The position numbers were made by a program, and so were the translations under genes. This document shows positions 10,283-22,306 of a stretch of 64,000 bases of DNA, piece after piece. The stretch lies in the NCBI GenBank assembly GCA_021399445.1, contig JAJTUQ010000001.1, forward strand, positions 5,952,001 to 6,016,000, in the 5' to 3' direction. The notes beneath the pieces were generated by a model, which did not search any database, was not told the DNA's origin, and saw only the letters and a program-made list of their open reading frames with translations. How positions within the stretch are numbered: the stretch's first letter is position 1; the number at the start of each line of letters is the position of its first letter. This stretch comes from Xylogone sp. PMI_703 (Eukaryota > Ascomycota > Leotiomycetes).

Positions 10283-12583
10283 TTAAAGCTTAAATCCACC
10301 GGCACCACTAGATGCCCCTGACGCCTGAACCTTATTGCCATCAATATCTCTAATCTCTCCCTTCCGACCAATGACCCGCACGCCTCCCTTCTTCAACTCT
10401 CCTATTGTGTCCTTCTTTTCCTGTGCCTTCTTGCTCAATGGTCTCTTCTTAGCATCCAGACCACCCTGTTTCTTGATCCTCTCTTTCTCTCTTCTTCGTC
10501 TCCTTAATTTCTCCTCGCGAGTCATTTCCTGTCTCGCAACTGGTGCTCCGCTCTTTGGCACAACTTCGCCCTTCTCTATAGCAGCCTTTTCTTGACCAGC
10601 TTTATAGATCTCCTGTGGAGCAAGCATGCTCTCAAGGCCGGTCATGCCGCTAGCAGTTGTTGGCTGGGCATCCTCCATGCTCACTGTAGCAACATCGGCA
10701 ACGACCGTCAAGTTTGGCGCCGGAGGCTTTGGCTTGTAATGCCAACTGCTCAATGCATCCAACTTTGCGCTGACCTCCTTCCATAGCTGTTCGATTTCTT
10801 TTTCCTCTTTCCTTAACTTCTCATCTGACTTGCTAACATAAGTATCGGGGTTTGTATTCTTGATATGCTCCTCCTCGTAGATTTCTGCTAGACTCTGCTG
10901 TGGCTTTGTATCATCAAGTTCAAATAAGCCTCGTCGAGTAGAAGATGGAAGATCTGAAGCATCGGGGCGGCGACGAATAACCTCGTCAAATTGCTGAGCA
11001 AGAATCCGCCTCTTGATAAGGTCCTCGATACTCTCGCTCACTTCTGCCGTGATGACAGGAACTGGTTTACCAGTACGCTCAAAATCGAGATCCTCCTCGA
11101 GTAAAGAGTTTACTGGTCTATCAGCAGCCTTTGCTTCTCCTGAAAGAGTCCACTCTCGTTTAGCCACAGATAAAGCCTCCAAGCGACGAATCTCTTGTGA
11201 AAGCTTCGCTTGCCTGCGTTCATGAGCTGATTTTCGTGACTTGGGGTCTGCCGGATCTACATCAGATAGAGCATCCTCTGAGTCTTCTATATCGGATTCA
11301 TCATCGAAGAGATCACGTTTCACATCAGCCATAGCACGTTCTATCTCCGACTTCTCATCTCGACCTTGATCTGGTTTTTGAGCACGGTCTTGCCTCGCTG
11401 CAAACCTTTTCTCGAGTTCCTTTTTGCTGATTTTCCGTGGTGGAGGCTCAAAGAAGTCCTTGTACGTTATGTCGTTGGTATTGGCAAGGACACCACCTTG
11501 ATCACCCTCCAGATCCGAGCCCTCTTCTCCGTCTTCTTCATCCCCGCTCTCGCCTTCAGGTGCATTGAGATCCATGTCACCAAATGTTGGACCACCTTCG
11601 TCTTCATCCTCATCATCCGTGCCATCCTCCTCTTCACCAAGACCAATGTCTTCCGATTTCCGCTTGCTAGACGCACGGCTATCCGCCATAGCTAATGGAT
11701 CGACATCCCAGTCGATATCCTCCTCATCGCTGGCCTCCCCAGTATAAGGGTCCCCAGCCGCATCCTGCCGTTCCAAGAACTCCGTCTGTTTGTTGAAATC
11801 ATCGATAGAGAAGAATCCATCATTCAACCCATTAGGATCCTCCACAAAGGTATCTGCAGGCGTAAAATCATCACCGTCTTCTTCTTCTCCATAATCATCT
11901 TGGTCTTCCACATCCTCCCCATCTAGCTCGGCATCATCCTCTCCCTCATCATCTTCCTCACCCAGTCCCTCCTCGTCTTCATCCTCTTCCTCAAAATCAT
12001 CTTCAACTCCATCCAACATCTCTTCATCATCATCCGATCCAACCTCAAAACCGTCTTCATCAAACTCTCGTAACCGTGCCCCTCCATCTTCTGAAACATC
12101 CTCCCCCGCATCCTCATCCTCATCAACATCACTCAACTCCCCAAGGGCCCTCTCAGCATCCACCCTCAGAGCATCAATAACCCTCCGCGTCTGTTCCCAA
12201 ACCTGATCCACTTCAAACCCTTCCGTATGTATCTTCCTGATCTTAAGAATCTCCCCCTCAGCAGCACTCCTATCACCCCTCTTCCTCTTCTTCCTCTCCT
12301 CCTTCTGCCTAGCAGCCTGCTCCTCGCCCAGCTGCGCCGCGAAAGAATCCAACGTAGTCTTCGCAAACTCCAAGCTGGAATTCACAAGCGCCTTAGGCGG
12401 CTGGATAAAGACATGTCTATTCGCAGGCGTGAGCGCCGCGAGGAGATCCGCCATTGGCGAGGAGTTCATGGGGCTTTGCACTGGGAAAGATGAAGATGTG
12501 GAATTGGGAGGAAAGGCCGTCAGCGTATGCGAGGTGGAGGTCATGGAGGAGGTGGTGCTGCCTGCTGTTGCCATGGTTGGCAT
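10283..12583 (-). CDS. MPP10: U3 small nucleolar ribonucleoprotein protein Mpp10
   Basis: Single exon, about 766 aa. The frame stays open another 109 codons upstream but without a plausible initiator or conserved sequence, so the ATG of MPTMATAGS is chosen; an ATG three codons later is also possible. N-terminal features are LAALTPANRHVFIQPPKALV and a coiled-coil FAKTTLDSFAAQLGEEQ. Several long Asp/Glu tracts (residues about 150-250 and 300-370) follow, then the conserved TYKDFFEPPPRK. The Mpp10 core has EEDLDFERTGKPVPVITAEVSESIEDLIKRRI..FDEVIRR, ..DEKLRKEEKEIEQLWKEVSAKLDALSSWHYKPKPP and a basic C-terminus. Mpp10 acts in the small-subunit processome with Imp3 and Imp4, for U3-guided cleavages of pre-18S rRNA in the nucleolus. 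Confidence 0.93.
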   Translation of the reverse strand: MPTMATAGSTTSSMTSTSHTLTAFPPNSTSSSFPVQSPMNSSPMADLLAALTPANRHVFIQPPKALVNSSLEFAKTTLDSFAAQLGEEQAARQKEERKKRKRGDRSAAEGEILKIRKIHTEGFEVDQVWEQTRRVIDALRVDAERALGELSDVDEDEDAGEDVSEDGGARLREFDEDGFEVGSDDDEEMLDGVEDDFEEEDEDEEGLGEEDDEGEDDAELDGEDVEDQDDYGEEEDGDDFTPADTFVEDPNGLNDGFFSIDDFNKQTEFLERQDAAGDPYTGEASDEEDIDWDVDPLAMADSRASSKRKSEDIGLGEEEDGTDDEDEDEGGPTFGDMDLNAPEGESGDEEDGEEGSDLEGDQGGVLANTNDITYKDFFEPPPRKISKKELEKRFAARQDRAQKPDQGRDEKSEIERAMADVKRDLFDDESDIEDSEDALSDVDPADPKSRKSAHERRQAKLSQEIRRLEALSVAKREWTLSGEAKAADRPVNSLLEEDLDFERTGKPVPVITAEVSESIEDLIKRRILAQQFDEVIRRRPDASDLPSSTRRGLFELDDTKPQQSLAEIYEEEHIKNTNPDTYVSKSDEKLRKEEKEIEQLWKEVSAKLDALSSWHYKPKPPAPNLTVVADVATVSMEDAQPTTASGMTGLESMLAPQEIYKAGQEKAAIEKGEVVPKSGAPVARQEMTREEKLRRRRREKERIKKQGGLDAKKRPLSKKAQEKKDTIGELKKGGVRVIGRKGEIRDIDGNKVQASGASSGAGGFKL

Positions 12584-13301
12584 TTGCCATAAATTTTGCG
12601 CTGGGACCACGGGCCCAGGAAATTTTGATACTTTATCAGCGATAAGAACGCGTACGCCGTAGCGAACTATCTGCCACGTGACCTCCTCGAATAATGCGGC
12701 TATGGCTGCGGCACGCCAGTCGTATCGTAGGCTCCGCGGCCCATGTTGATATTGGTAATTGAGCAGAACTCTTGCTAATTTTTTTCTACAGGTAGCCACG
12801 GATAGCAGGATGATTATTACTCTGCTCTGATTAGATGCGTAGCTATACAAACTGTCCATGAATTGATTCCCTGAGCTTGAGGAAATAGGGAGAGGAGGGG
12901 CAGGGCACACGGGACTTTATAGAGAGAACAAAATGCAGACGGACCGGACCTGAAATTGCCTAGAATCAGATGCATTCAGCTAGTCTCTTTCAAACAGCGA
13001 GCAGAGGACGCCGTAAAAAGCCACATTATTGAGCTACCAGAGCCCTTCTTGCATGGGTAGATTCTAGATAATCATCGCTAAATAATATTACAAAGTCCCC
13101 TCCCAACCCTCCCTACCATTCCTATAGAACCATTCATAAACTGACCAAGGGGCATTCAACCATTAACAAAAAGATACAAAAATAACAAGAAATCTGCAGC
13201 TAAAGCGCTATGCAATGCATAAGACACACGTATGTAGAAGATTCTGCGCATATACAACATGTGGAGGAAAAGATGGAGTTGGTTTCTACATGGAGGTAAA
13301 A
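12584..13301. other. intergenic, about 0.7 kb
   Basis: Region upstream of MPP10 and downstream of the Zn2Cys6 gene. An open frame runs through the MPP10-proximal 300 bases but shows no conserved protein, and is probably leader sequence. Confidence 0.4.
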
Positions 13302-15513
13302 TCACTCTTGTGGTGGGTACAGCCCTCTGATGACTCTGGCCGGGTTGCCGCAGACGACGGTGTAAGGTGGGACATCCTAAGCAGGATTAGAACTTAGGTC
13401 ACTAGAAGTATTTCATGAGTACTTACTCTTGTAACGATTGAACCCGCTCCCACCGTGCTGCCTTTCCCAATTGTTCGACCAGGAAGGATAGTAACACCAC
13501 CACCAATCCAGCAATCGGAATCAATAGTGATTTTCCTTCCCAGGCTAGGTCCACGAGAGCCTAATCTTCGCTTCGGGTCTACTGGTAATGTCGCAGTATA
13601 TATATTGACATTGGGCCCAATATTGCATCGATCTCCAATTCTCACTTCACAAGTATCCAAGATGGTGCAGTTCTTGCCAATCGCAACATCTTGGCCAATA
13701 CTGATGTTGTAGCCATAATCACAGGTAAAGGGAGCCTCAACAACAACGTTATCGCCAACACGACCAATTGGAGTAATAGGAGATGCGAGAGTTGGCGATA
13801 ATACATGCTCTCGTGGCTGCAGGATATCTCTAAATAACCGGGCACGCTCCTCCGGTGAGACACCATTGTTAGGATTAGTACTGCTGTTAAATCGCCAGCA
13901 GGCTCCATTACATCGTTCTCGTTCTAGAACAAGTTCTTTGTCAAACGGATAATAATGTCGACCTGCGAGCATTTCCTCTTTCTGACTTCGCGCTCGGTTG
14001 GCAGAATTCACATGAGATAGCGCGAGTTGTGCCGCGACTTGCACATTGCTATGTGGACTCTCGGCATGCATTTGTGGATGCAAGATCTGGGGAAGAGTTG
14101 TAGATTGAGCTGATTGCGGGGTGCCAGTGTCTGGATCATGTCTCATATCCTGTCTACTAAGATCGTGTAGAGGGCCGAGACGCTGATAATCATTCTTCCC
14201 ATAGACACTGGTCGACGCACTGGTTGGCGTTGGAGTTTGATATGAAATGGCAGAAAGTCTATTAACTTCCGGACTCGCAACAGAAGCACTGGGAATAGTT
14301 GAGGCACTCGGCTGGTCATCATCCATACCTATGGGTCGGCCATGATGAGGATCTACACGTAGCGTCTGACCTCTGTAACCTGGTAAAGGCTCTCTTCGAG
14401 GGGGTGCGAGTTGTGGGCCGTAAGGTGCTGGAGGCTGATTGTAAGGAACCGGAGTTTCGTAGTCGGTTTTGGATTGCAAAGGAACTGGAGCTTGCTTTTG
14501 CTCAGTCTTTGGCCACTGACCACGTTGCTGATATCCAGAGCATACGAAGCCACCTCGTAGACAATTGTTGCCTATTAGAATAGTTAGATATAGACCTAAA
14601 AATATTTGTTAGTGAGGAACTGAAGCAAATACTCACATTCTGGGCGTGTCTCATCACACTTCTTCTTTCTCCTTCGACATGTCATGCAACCAGTCTTAGT
14701 TCTGTTACTAAAGTTTCTCTTGCGTTTCTTTAGTTCTGATTGAGGGGGAATATCTCTCCTATCGCCAGCATACTGAGGGTAAGGCACCGTAGGTGTCCCA
14801 TCATCGCCAGGGCTCGTTCGATTATACTCATTCTGAGCATCTATGTTCTGCGAGGCTCTTTGCAGGACTTCTCCCAAGTGTTCATCCGAAACAGGAGGAG
14901 GATATTGCCGATTGTGCCAAATATCGCCTCGCTGAGCAGGATCACGACTCTCCTCGGCAGAGTTGATATATGGCCGATAGGAGACAGCCGCGTACGGATC
15001 ACGGGAGTCTTGCTGCTGTGGTCCTCTGCTTTCTTCACGATTTGGGTCTGATTCGGATGTTGCTGTAGTTGGCGTTTGCTTGGTAGAAGATGGCAGAGCA
15101 TAGCTGTGATAGGAGGTCGCCGAAGACGAGGCGATTTCTACAGAGCCAGACCTCTTACGTTTATGCGACGGTTCACCGTCGGGATAATTGGTCGTCTGAG
15201 ACTGGTAGCTCTGAACTTCGTGAACATTTGGGTGGTGGTCGCCATTGGTCGCGTTCGCCCAATCTTCTCTGTTCGTCGTCGTCGTTGTTATCGTAAGCTT
15301 CTCTTGTCCAGGAGGGGTAATACGGGGCTGTCCATTGGGGCGCTCCTCTGGGGCTCTCTTTGCATTACCTCTGTCGCCGTTTACAGTCACGTTTGGTGTA
15401 GGGGCGCTGCTATGTTGGTCTCGGCCATTGACCGCAGTGAATCGAGCAGTTGGTGACTCCACCTGCTTTTCGGGAACAGGTTGAACAGCGCCCTGGTCAC
15501 CAGTGTCGACCAT
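13302..15513 (-). CDS. Zn(II)2Cys6 regulator fused to maltose-acetyltransferase-like beta-helix
   Basis: The model has three exons, 14637-15513, 13427-14571 and 13302-13376, giving 698 aa. Splicing rebuilds a full binuclear cluster, CMTCRRRKKKCDETRPECNNCLRGG-FVC (residues about 276-304), a GAL4-type DNA-binding domain. A Mac domain follows (EEMLAGRHYYPFDKELVLERERC..RARLFRDILQ, about 480-535), then a hexapeptide left-handed beta-helix (about 545-690) ending DVPPYTVVCGNPARVIRGLYPPQE. Maltose/galactoside acetyltransferases have a catalytic His in IYTATHP; here it reads IYTATLP, so catalysis is doubtful. The coding frame stays open upstream to about 15750 (VKKSISVTVEQPPATQGLVDLARQVLSK looks coding) but has no ATG. 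An unseen upstream exon is therefore likely, and the start given is the first in-frame ATG. The order is transcription-factor domain, disordered linker, acetyltransferase fold. Confidence 0.82.
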
Positions 15514-15729
15514 TATAAAATCCTCAGTTGATGTATCCGAATCCGCGTCGCCCTGCAAATCTGGAGATTTGCTCAAAACCTGTCTGGCCAAGTCCACCAG
15601 ACCCTGCGTAGCAGGAGGTTGCTCCACTGTCACGCTGATACTCTTCTTAACTTCCGATGCTTCTTCTCCTTGCCGCACACGCGCTGACTTCGAAGTAACG
15701 CGATCCAGTTTTCCAGCCAGCTTTAACAC

Positions 15730-18700
15730 CTTGCTTAAAAGACCGTGGTGGTTATGGAAGGAGGATAAGCTCTCTTGCCCAGGCAGAGAGAGCTCTCAGT
15801 ATAAATGATTGTCGTGAAATCTCGTGTGGGAAATTCACTTCCTAACCATTGCCTATCGGTTTTGATGTAGATTCAAGGTATGAAATAGTCGGACACTGAA
15901 ACCAAATGGGGTGCTGAGTCTGTTCGTGGTCGATCCTGTGCCCGGTCGTTGCTGCTGCAGACGTGATGTGCTATGAAATACTGGTCCTGAATATAACTCT
16001 CGTTCTCTAGTCTTTCTTTCCCTTGCGAATAATACACCTCAGAAAACACGATAACTCTTCTTGCTTTTAGTAATTCGCCAATTCCACGACTCAACCAGGA
16101 GATCGTGATGTATTAGTAGTGATCAAATTAAGTATAAGAACTCCACGCCCAAATGACAAACCGTTCCAATCACTTTTCGTTTGGACGAGACAGTTGGTAA
16201 GCAATGATGTAAGTTGGTAGAGAACGAAAACCTCGAGGCAATTCAGTGATGTGGATCGTTGGAAAAGCGCAGAATGCGTATAACTAGTAATACCGGGGAA
16301 CAGGGTACCCCAAGTGACTTTTAGATTTGACCAAAAGCTACGAAAGGGCGGCACCGTTCACGTGGCCACCAGAGATAAGCCAAAGGTGCGAGATGGGATG
16401 CAGAATGATTGCAAGTTGTCACCAACTTTCAGCCTCTGCTGCGGCCGCCGAGGTCGACCTCGTTGCTCGCCCAGCTGCTTCGGAGCCTTCTGCCGCGCGC
16501 GCGGTACGGGGATAGGCTAATGCTGGAGGATAAAAATAGAGTCGCCCTCGAGAAGAAATGCTTCAAGACCAGCGCGTCGCAAAAAAAGGGTTGACAAAAC
16601 CGTTTGAGGAATCAATCTGTGGTGTTTGATTCTAAATATGGAGTCTCGAGTATCTTGGAGCGGGGACCCAGCGGTTTGGTAACGTAGAGGGAGCTTTGAA
16701 GCGGTTTGGGGCAGCCGCTGCCAATATATTGACGCTCGCCTGTCCCGGGCCCTGGTGCCAGTTGAGAGCCTGGGGTACGGTGGGCGGAGTTCCCTCTCGC
16801 GCGCCTATTGCGGCGACGGCTGTCGCTAAGAAAATTTAGCGGTTCCTCCTGGGGGACAGACACTCGACAGGCTCAACTCACTAGCTCGCCACGATACGAA
16901 CCACCCAACTCCGTCCCAGGCATGGCCACGGGTTTGGTTTTGGGTATGGTCCATTACTGACGCACGCAACGGATATCTTGCGATCAGGGCTCTGCATCTC
17001 TAGATTCAATCGGGCCCCGTTCCTCGTTGGGACACGGCGCATCTACGGTGCTGATTGGCATCCACTGCTGCCCCTCGGGTGGTTCCAGTCGTGCCAGTGA
17101 GATCTAACAGTTTGGAATCTACAACCTCGCCGTCGATTACCCAATGCCATTGGTGGAGAGAAGGAGATCGTGCCTTGCCTAGGGCGAAGCTTGTTCCGAT
17201 CCTCTCTCTCTCTTCTCTTGTCTCTGCGTCGGTGCACACACGAGCAACTTGGGCACTACTACCACAGTCCAGTACAGTACAAGTCCTAGCACGGCGCGGT
17301 ACGGTACGATACTTCTGCTGGCGGATAATCATTCACCAGCACTAGTCAAGGCTCTCTCTGGATCGAATAATGATTGCGTACAATCTCCAACCATGCCCGC
17401 CAGACAACCCAACCCATTCTTCTTCCCCAGTGCGCCCAGGGATAAAGGGAGCCTCGTCCTGGATCGCTAGGGCCTCCTTCGGCTGGGCAGGAACCCATGC
17501 TGTGATCCGGATCGGGAGGAGGAGAAGCAAGAATAAGAGCAGGAGCAGCAGAACAAGCAGCAGATGAACGAGGGAATAACAGACCAACAAGCCAGAGAAG
17601 ATTACCTGATGCGACGCTGCACACAACAGAAAGGCTCTGTGCCCGAAGAGAACCAGCTGAGGCGGCTGCTCGCTTTTGCGACTGCACGCAGCGCTGGCCC
17701 CCCTGTGAGGCACAAATCACAGGCGTGCGATACTACCGCGGTGCGGCGGCCCCTGCAGCGCGGCGTGATTGGATGCCTCTCGCTCGGCGGGTATCTCGAT
17801 TAGGCAAGGCTGCAGCGAGGGCGAAGGGTGACATGAACGCGGCCTTGGGTGAGGGAAGGTTGGCGAGGGTTGGGAGGGGAATGCCAGAGCGAGGCATTGA
17901 TCGACCGGGCTGGGCCAGGGTCAGCGCCGCCGTGATTGGAGCGGTGGGCGAGGCGATGTCTGTGATGCGGCAGACCAGCCCACCCGCACGCAACTGCAGC
18001 AATGTGGTGCATGGGCACGCAAGCGGTCGTCGCGGGAGGTCCAGCGTCGTCCAGCTCTGGCACACTTGCCGCGCCCCGGCCCCAAAGCCCAAATACCCTG
18101 AGGCAGGCGGGCAGCCTCCGAGGCTCTCGCGCCAATCTCACTGCAGCGCGCTCTGAGGCATCCACTCCCCGCTGGCTGGGGGGTGATGACAGTAGCTCGA
18201 GTAGGTCCTGCCTCTGGTCAAGCTACTGTTGGTTATGGCCTTTTCTTTGCACCGCGGCGGGAGAGACCTCGTCCAGAACCCAGGACCATCCCACTGCATC
18301 GCCGATATTCCGGAATCACCTCTGCTGGATCCGGCCAGGCACACGCATGTAGTGATACCACGCCGCTGCGCCGTGAGCACCGTCCAGTTGGTTATCGGTC
18401 AGACCAGCGGCCATGGGAATGGGCGTGGGTTGCGTACTCGACTGCTCGACCACTCACGTCTTGGTTTGCTGCGAACATGATACTGTGGACAATGCTAATA
18501 CTGTGTACAGTCATGGTCTCTAGTACGGTAACGCTTCCAGTTCTTCTGAAATATGAAACAGTGCAGCGGAACGGATGCGCGGCCAGGATGCTGGACAAGA
18601 ATAGCAGCTCGAGGGGCTTTTTGGGATACTCCAACCACTGCACCTGTCACCTCGTCGCCATCCGGGGATCCATAAATCCAGGCTGTTGGAAGCACCTTGG

Positions 18701-21700
18701 GATGTGCGTGATGATTTAGAGGAGTGGGCCTCGAGGTTATTACCGGTGTCTCTTCCTTCCAGCCACGGCCGAAGACTCACTTCTCACAGCCGATCCGTCC
18801 GCTTATAGCGTCAAGCCGGAAATATTTCTCTCCCAACCCTGCCGACCTGCGTCTATGGCCACTCTGGATGTGACGGTCGACCACGCCCGAATCTCAGCTT
18901 TTCTTTCCAGCGCAGCCGAGTAGCAAGACTAACAAGTATCCATACGTGCTGGAGGACGAGGGCGTGCAGCGTGATTATCACTGCCGTCGATCGAATCACC
19001 TGCCGGCAAGGCACACGCAGATGCATCAATACGGCAGTGTAACATGACGGAGATGCTGGGCTGCTGGGCTGCTCGTACGTACAATAGCAATACCGTGAAT
19101 GCACAATCGCACACCTCCCTTTCCATTCGACTCCAGCGAGCACGTTTCTTCTCGTGCGCGATGGTTCCACGAGTACGGCTCAGTGTTTCAACGTCGAGTA
19201 CCGTGCAGGCACATACGCGCGCTCGTTAGGCAAACACCAAGGGCAATGGCCGCGACACCCAATGCTGTCCAGACTCGACGCAGCTTGGGACGCAGCTCGA
19301 CGGCGAAAGGCTGGATCCCTAATCCTCAACTAGGGAAGGTCCAGATGCTCTGGAAGCTTGCGACGGACGAATGGGCGAGGGAGGACGGCTCTTTGCGAAG
19401 CACCCTCCATAAGTGCCCACCCAGAAATGCGCTGCAGGGGCCCACGCTTGCGCATTAGGCGCGCCGTGACCGCTTCCGCAACCTCCAAACGTCTAACTGG
19501 AGCGCTGTACGACCCTCAGCCTTCTGTGACGGGGCCGCTGTGGCAGCCGCCGGCTCTAAGTCAGTGCTTTCTTAGGGCACGTTGGAGCGCCGGTACGGTA
19601 TCTGCATGCAGGCGCAGTGTACTGTACTGTACTGTTACTGTACGGTACAGTGTAAAAGGAAACGGAGGAAAGCGGAAAAGTACCGGCTAGTCATCACTTC
19701 CAGCGTGCGCCCTTTGAGAGAATAGTAAGTAAAGCCCCCATGACAACCGCAAATGCCCTTTGGGACTTTGTGTGTCTGTGTTTCCTCAGCGCTGGGCATC
19801 GTGCCGAACCGTGCCTCATTATTACTCCGCACATCCAGTCCAATTGTTGGAGCGATCACCCAATGGCCAAACGTCTCCCGGGGGGTTCTGCATGTTTCAC
19901 CCACATCCCTCGCCCTTGAACCTGGATGATAATGCGGAGTGGCTTGGCTGGCTCATGGCCGCGTGATTCACCTTCTCTAGTGGTCCTCTGGCCTTCCAAT
20001 ACTGTATCAACCAGAATGGCGACTGTTGGTGTCATGAGTCGGCTCCCAGTTTTAGCCGCCAAGCACCACTGTGCGCAACATGTCATATATCGTTGCTCAC
20101 TGCCTGTATTGCCTGGATTCTCCCCGGGCTCGTGTCATCATAAAAGAGTCCGATATTGCATTGGAATATACTCACAGTGTGCATGAAAGTAATTCAAATA
20201 CGGGCACAATAAGACCTCAATTGAAGGTGGAGGGTTGTAGGCACCATCCGAACTTGCCGTCTGTGCCTGCCAGAAAGGCCAGGAGGCCTGCGCGGGCAAA
20301 CCCCATCGAAGCCCATCAGGCCCAAATCTCGATCGCGGCAAAGGGCTCAAACGCGCGCCCTGCACGTGAAATCCGCCCGTCTCACCGCCAAACCAAAACC
20401 TTACTCCAGGCACCTCCAACAACGGTACACAGCTACTGCGCTGGAATAGACTCGAGACACCCAATGCAAGGAGCAGCGCAACTGCACTCTTTGGAAATTC
20501 AACACCAAAGCTAATTGTTCTGTATTGTTTTTCCATAGATCTCGTCCAATCGATTCATCACTATGTATGTTTCAGACTTTGACAAGTTCGCGACCGCCAA
20601 TCATATGCATGGCAGATAGCCGCCGTGTAAGCGCCTTCGAAGCCTCTTTCTCGAAGCATCTTCCACGTCGGTTTCTATATTTGACTCCCACGAGTTTTCC
20701 AACCACTGAAGAATCTATGTCCTACACCACCTCGCGGATCTTCAACGCTCTCCTTGCAGCACGTACACGTTGGTATACAAATAGAACTTCAAATAAGCTT
20801 GATTTCCGGTCGGTACCTGCAGGAATCGCTGCCTCAAGGCATGCGAGTGTAGGGCGCTTCAGCGTCTCGCCTACCACGGCCACTCCGTGCTGTATATCGT
20901 CATCAAGTGCATGAGCTATTGAGCGAAGAGGCCCTCGAACCGCCTAGCACCAGTGAGATGATGCCTATTCAGGGGAACCTGTCCCCTTAAACGGCATCCC
21001 CAACGTCATAAGGCTGATTAAAGATTGACCGTGGGATCTAAGCGCCCATGCAGGTACTCATCAACCTCAACCTCAGGGATCTGTAAGGCTGTTGGTGTCT
21101 TCCAGCGCTTTGGTTCATCAAAATGTGATCTATCTCTCCATGGGGAAGGGAGTCAGAACTAAGATCTTGTTCCTGGCCCCAGATCTTGGACATCTGGGTA
21201 TCAAATTCTGCATGCAATGTGACGAAGTTTCTATATATATCTTTTCGTCTTGATTTGTTAGTTATGGTAAGTGAAGATTGCTTTAAATAGGTTTCGAAAA
21301 CGTTCGAGATTGTTCATTACCCCCCTACCAACCCACCAACTTGCTTCTCACTCGAAAAACGGTAGGCTTCCATTGAGTTTCTGCAGGTATAATTGGGTAC
21401 CTACCCACGACGCCAACATGCAGGTACGCGGTTAGTTATGACGGTGAGTGTGTTCTATATCGTCAGTTCTATTTATAACTCTGGCTTCTCTAAGTTCCTG
21501 TTTCGTCTCTGTGATCACAGCGCTTTTCAACATTGGGCGCAAAGAGTCTTGTCCTAGTGGATGTGATAGCTCTTGGACATGATTACCAATGAAAAACTTT
21601 TCTTGGGAATATAGTTGTGGAGATGAAGTTCATCCCGTTAGCAAAAATTATGTTGCCGCTATAGTCACCTATCTCCTACACCAAGTACTCTCTTAGTCGC

Positions 21701-22306
21701 GCGCTTTCCATGAAGTCTCTCCGATAGTGTACATTTATGGAGAAACGAGATGATACCAACGTATGACCACATCACATTCCAGTTTGAGATACGAGATCAC
21801 TTGAATGAGTGAGTCTATCATGTATATGCAATCCAAAAGGGGAGGTGTACTCCCTTACACTTGAGTGAATATCTGTAAGGTTAATGATACGTTCTATTAT
21901 TACTACCATTTTGCAGTTGACCTTGTATAGTTGGATGCATAGTAGCTCTGAACATCTATACTTAGAATACAGTGATGAGAACTGCAGTTGTGTTGGCAAT
22001 GTACAGCGTTTGCATTACGCATGCGAGTCTTCTCCTAGTTGACCACTCTCTACACTCGTAGAGTATGCAAGTAAACCCTATTATGGGTTTTCCCAGTTCA
22101 AGTTATTTGCTTAGCTACACTTCTTTCACATCTTTCAAAAGTATATTGAAAGAGCATTCTAGCAAATAGAAAAGGGAAAGTTTCTATAGAGTAAATGACA
22201 AAAAAGTCTCACCATACAGAGCTATTGCCTTGCTATGCGTCCTGCTATGTCCTGCATCTCCCTGGTTTCTGTGATTTACACTCTCTTAGCTGCGTATTAT
22301 AACCGC
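15730..22306. other. gene-free interval, left part (GC-rich then AT-rich)
   Basis: About 6.6 kb in which I can support no gene on either strand. From about 16.3 to 20.5 kb it is GC-rich and CpG-containing, with many short overlapping frames and GTAC-centred motifs (17.27-17.31 and 19.62-19.65 kb). From about 20.9 kb the composition turns AT-rich. A frame at about 20525-20914 has no recognisable domain. The left end probably includes the promoter and missing 5' exon of the Zn2Cys6 fusion gene. The rest could be regulatory DNA, a long noncoding transcript or degraded repeats. Confidence 0.5.
19618..19652. repeat. short GTAC-rich palindromic repeat
   Basis: Tandem TGTAC/ACTGT units (TGTACTGTACTGTACTG then TTACTGTACGGTACAGTG). 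The sequence is largely self-complementary and could form a short cruciform. Similar GTAC-centred clusters recur in other intergenic parts of the window. Confidence 0.7.

Noticed and set aside
12584..12910. N-terminal extension of Mpp10
   Set aside because: The frame is open but begins with GTG and lacks the conserved Mpp10 start; the ATG at 12583 gives a normal N-terminus.
16300..20520. Several overlapping open frames of 60-150 codons
   Set aside because: They occur in all six frames in GC-rich DNA, have no domains, and none joins into a sensible spliced gene.
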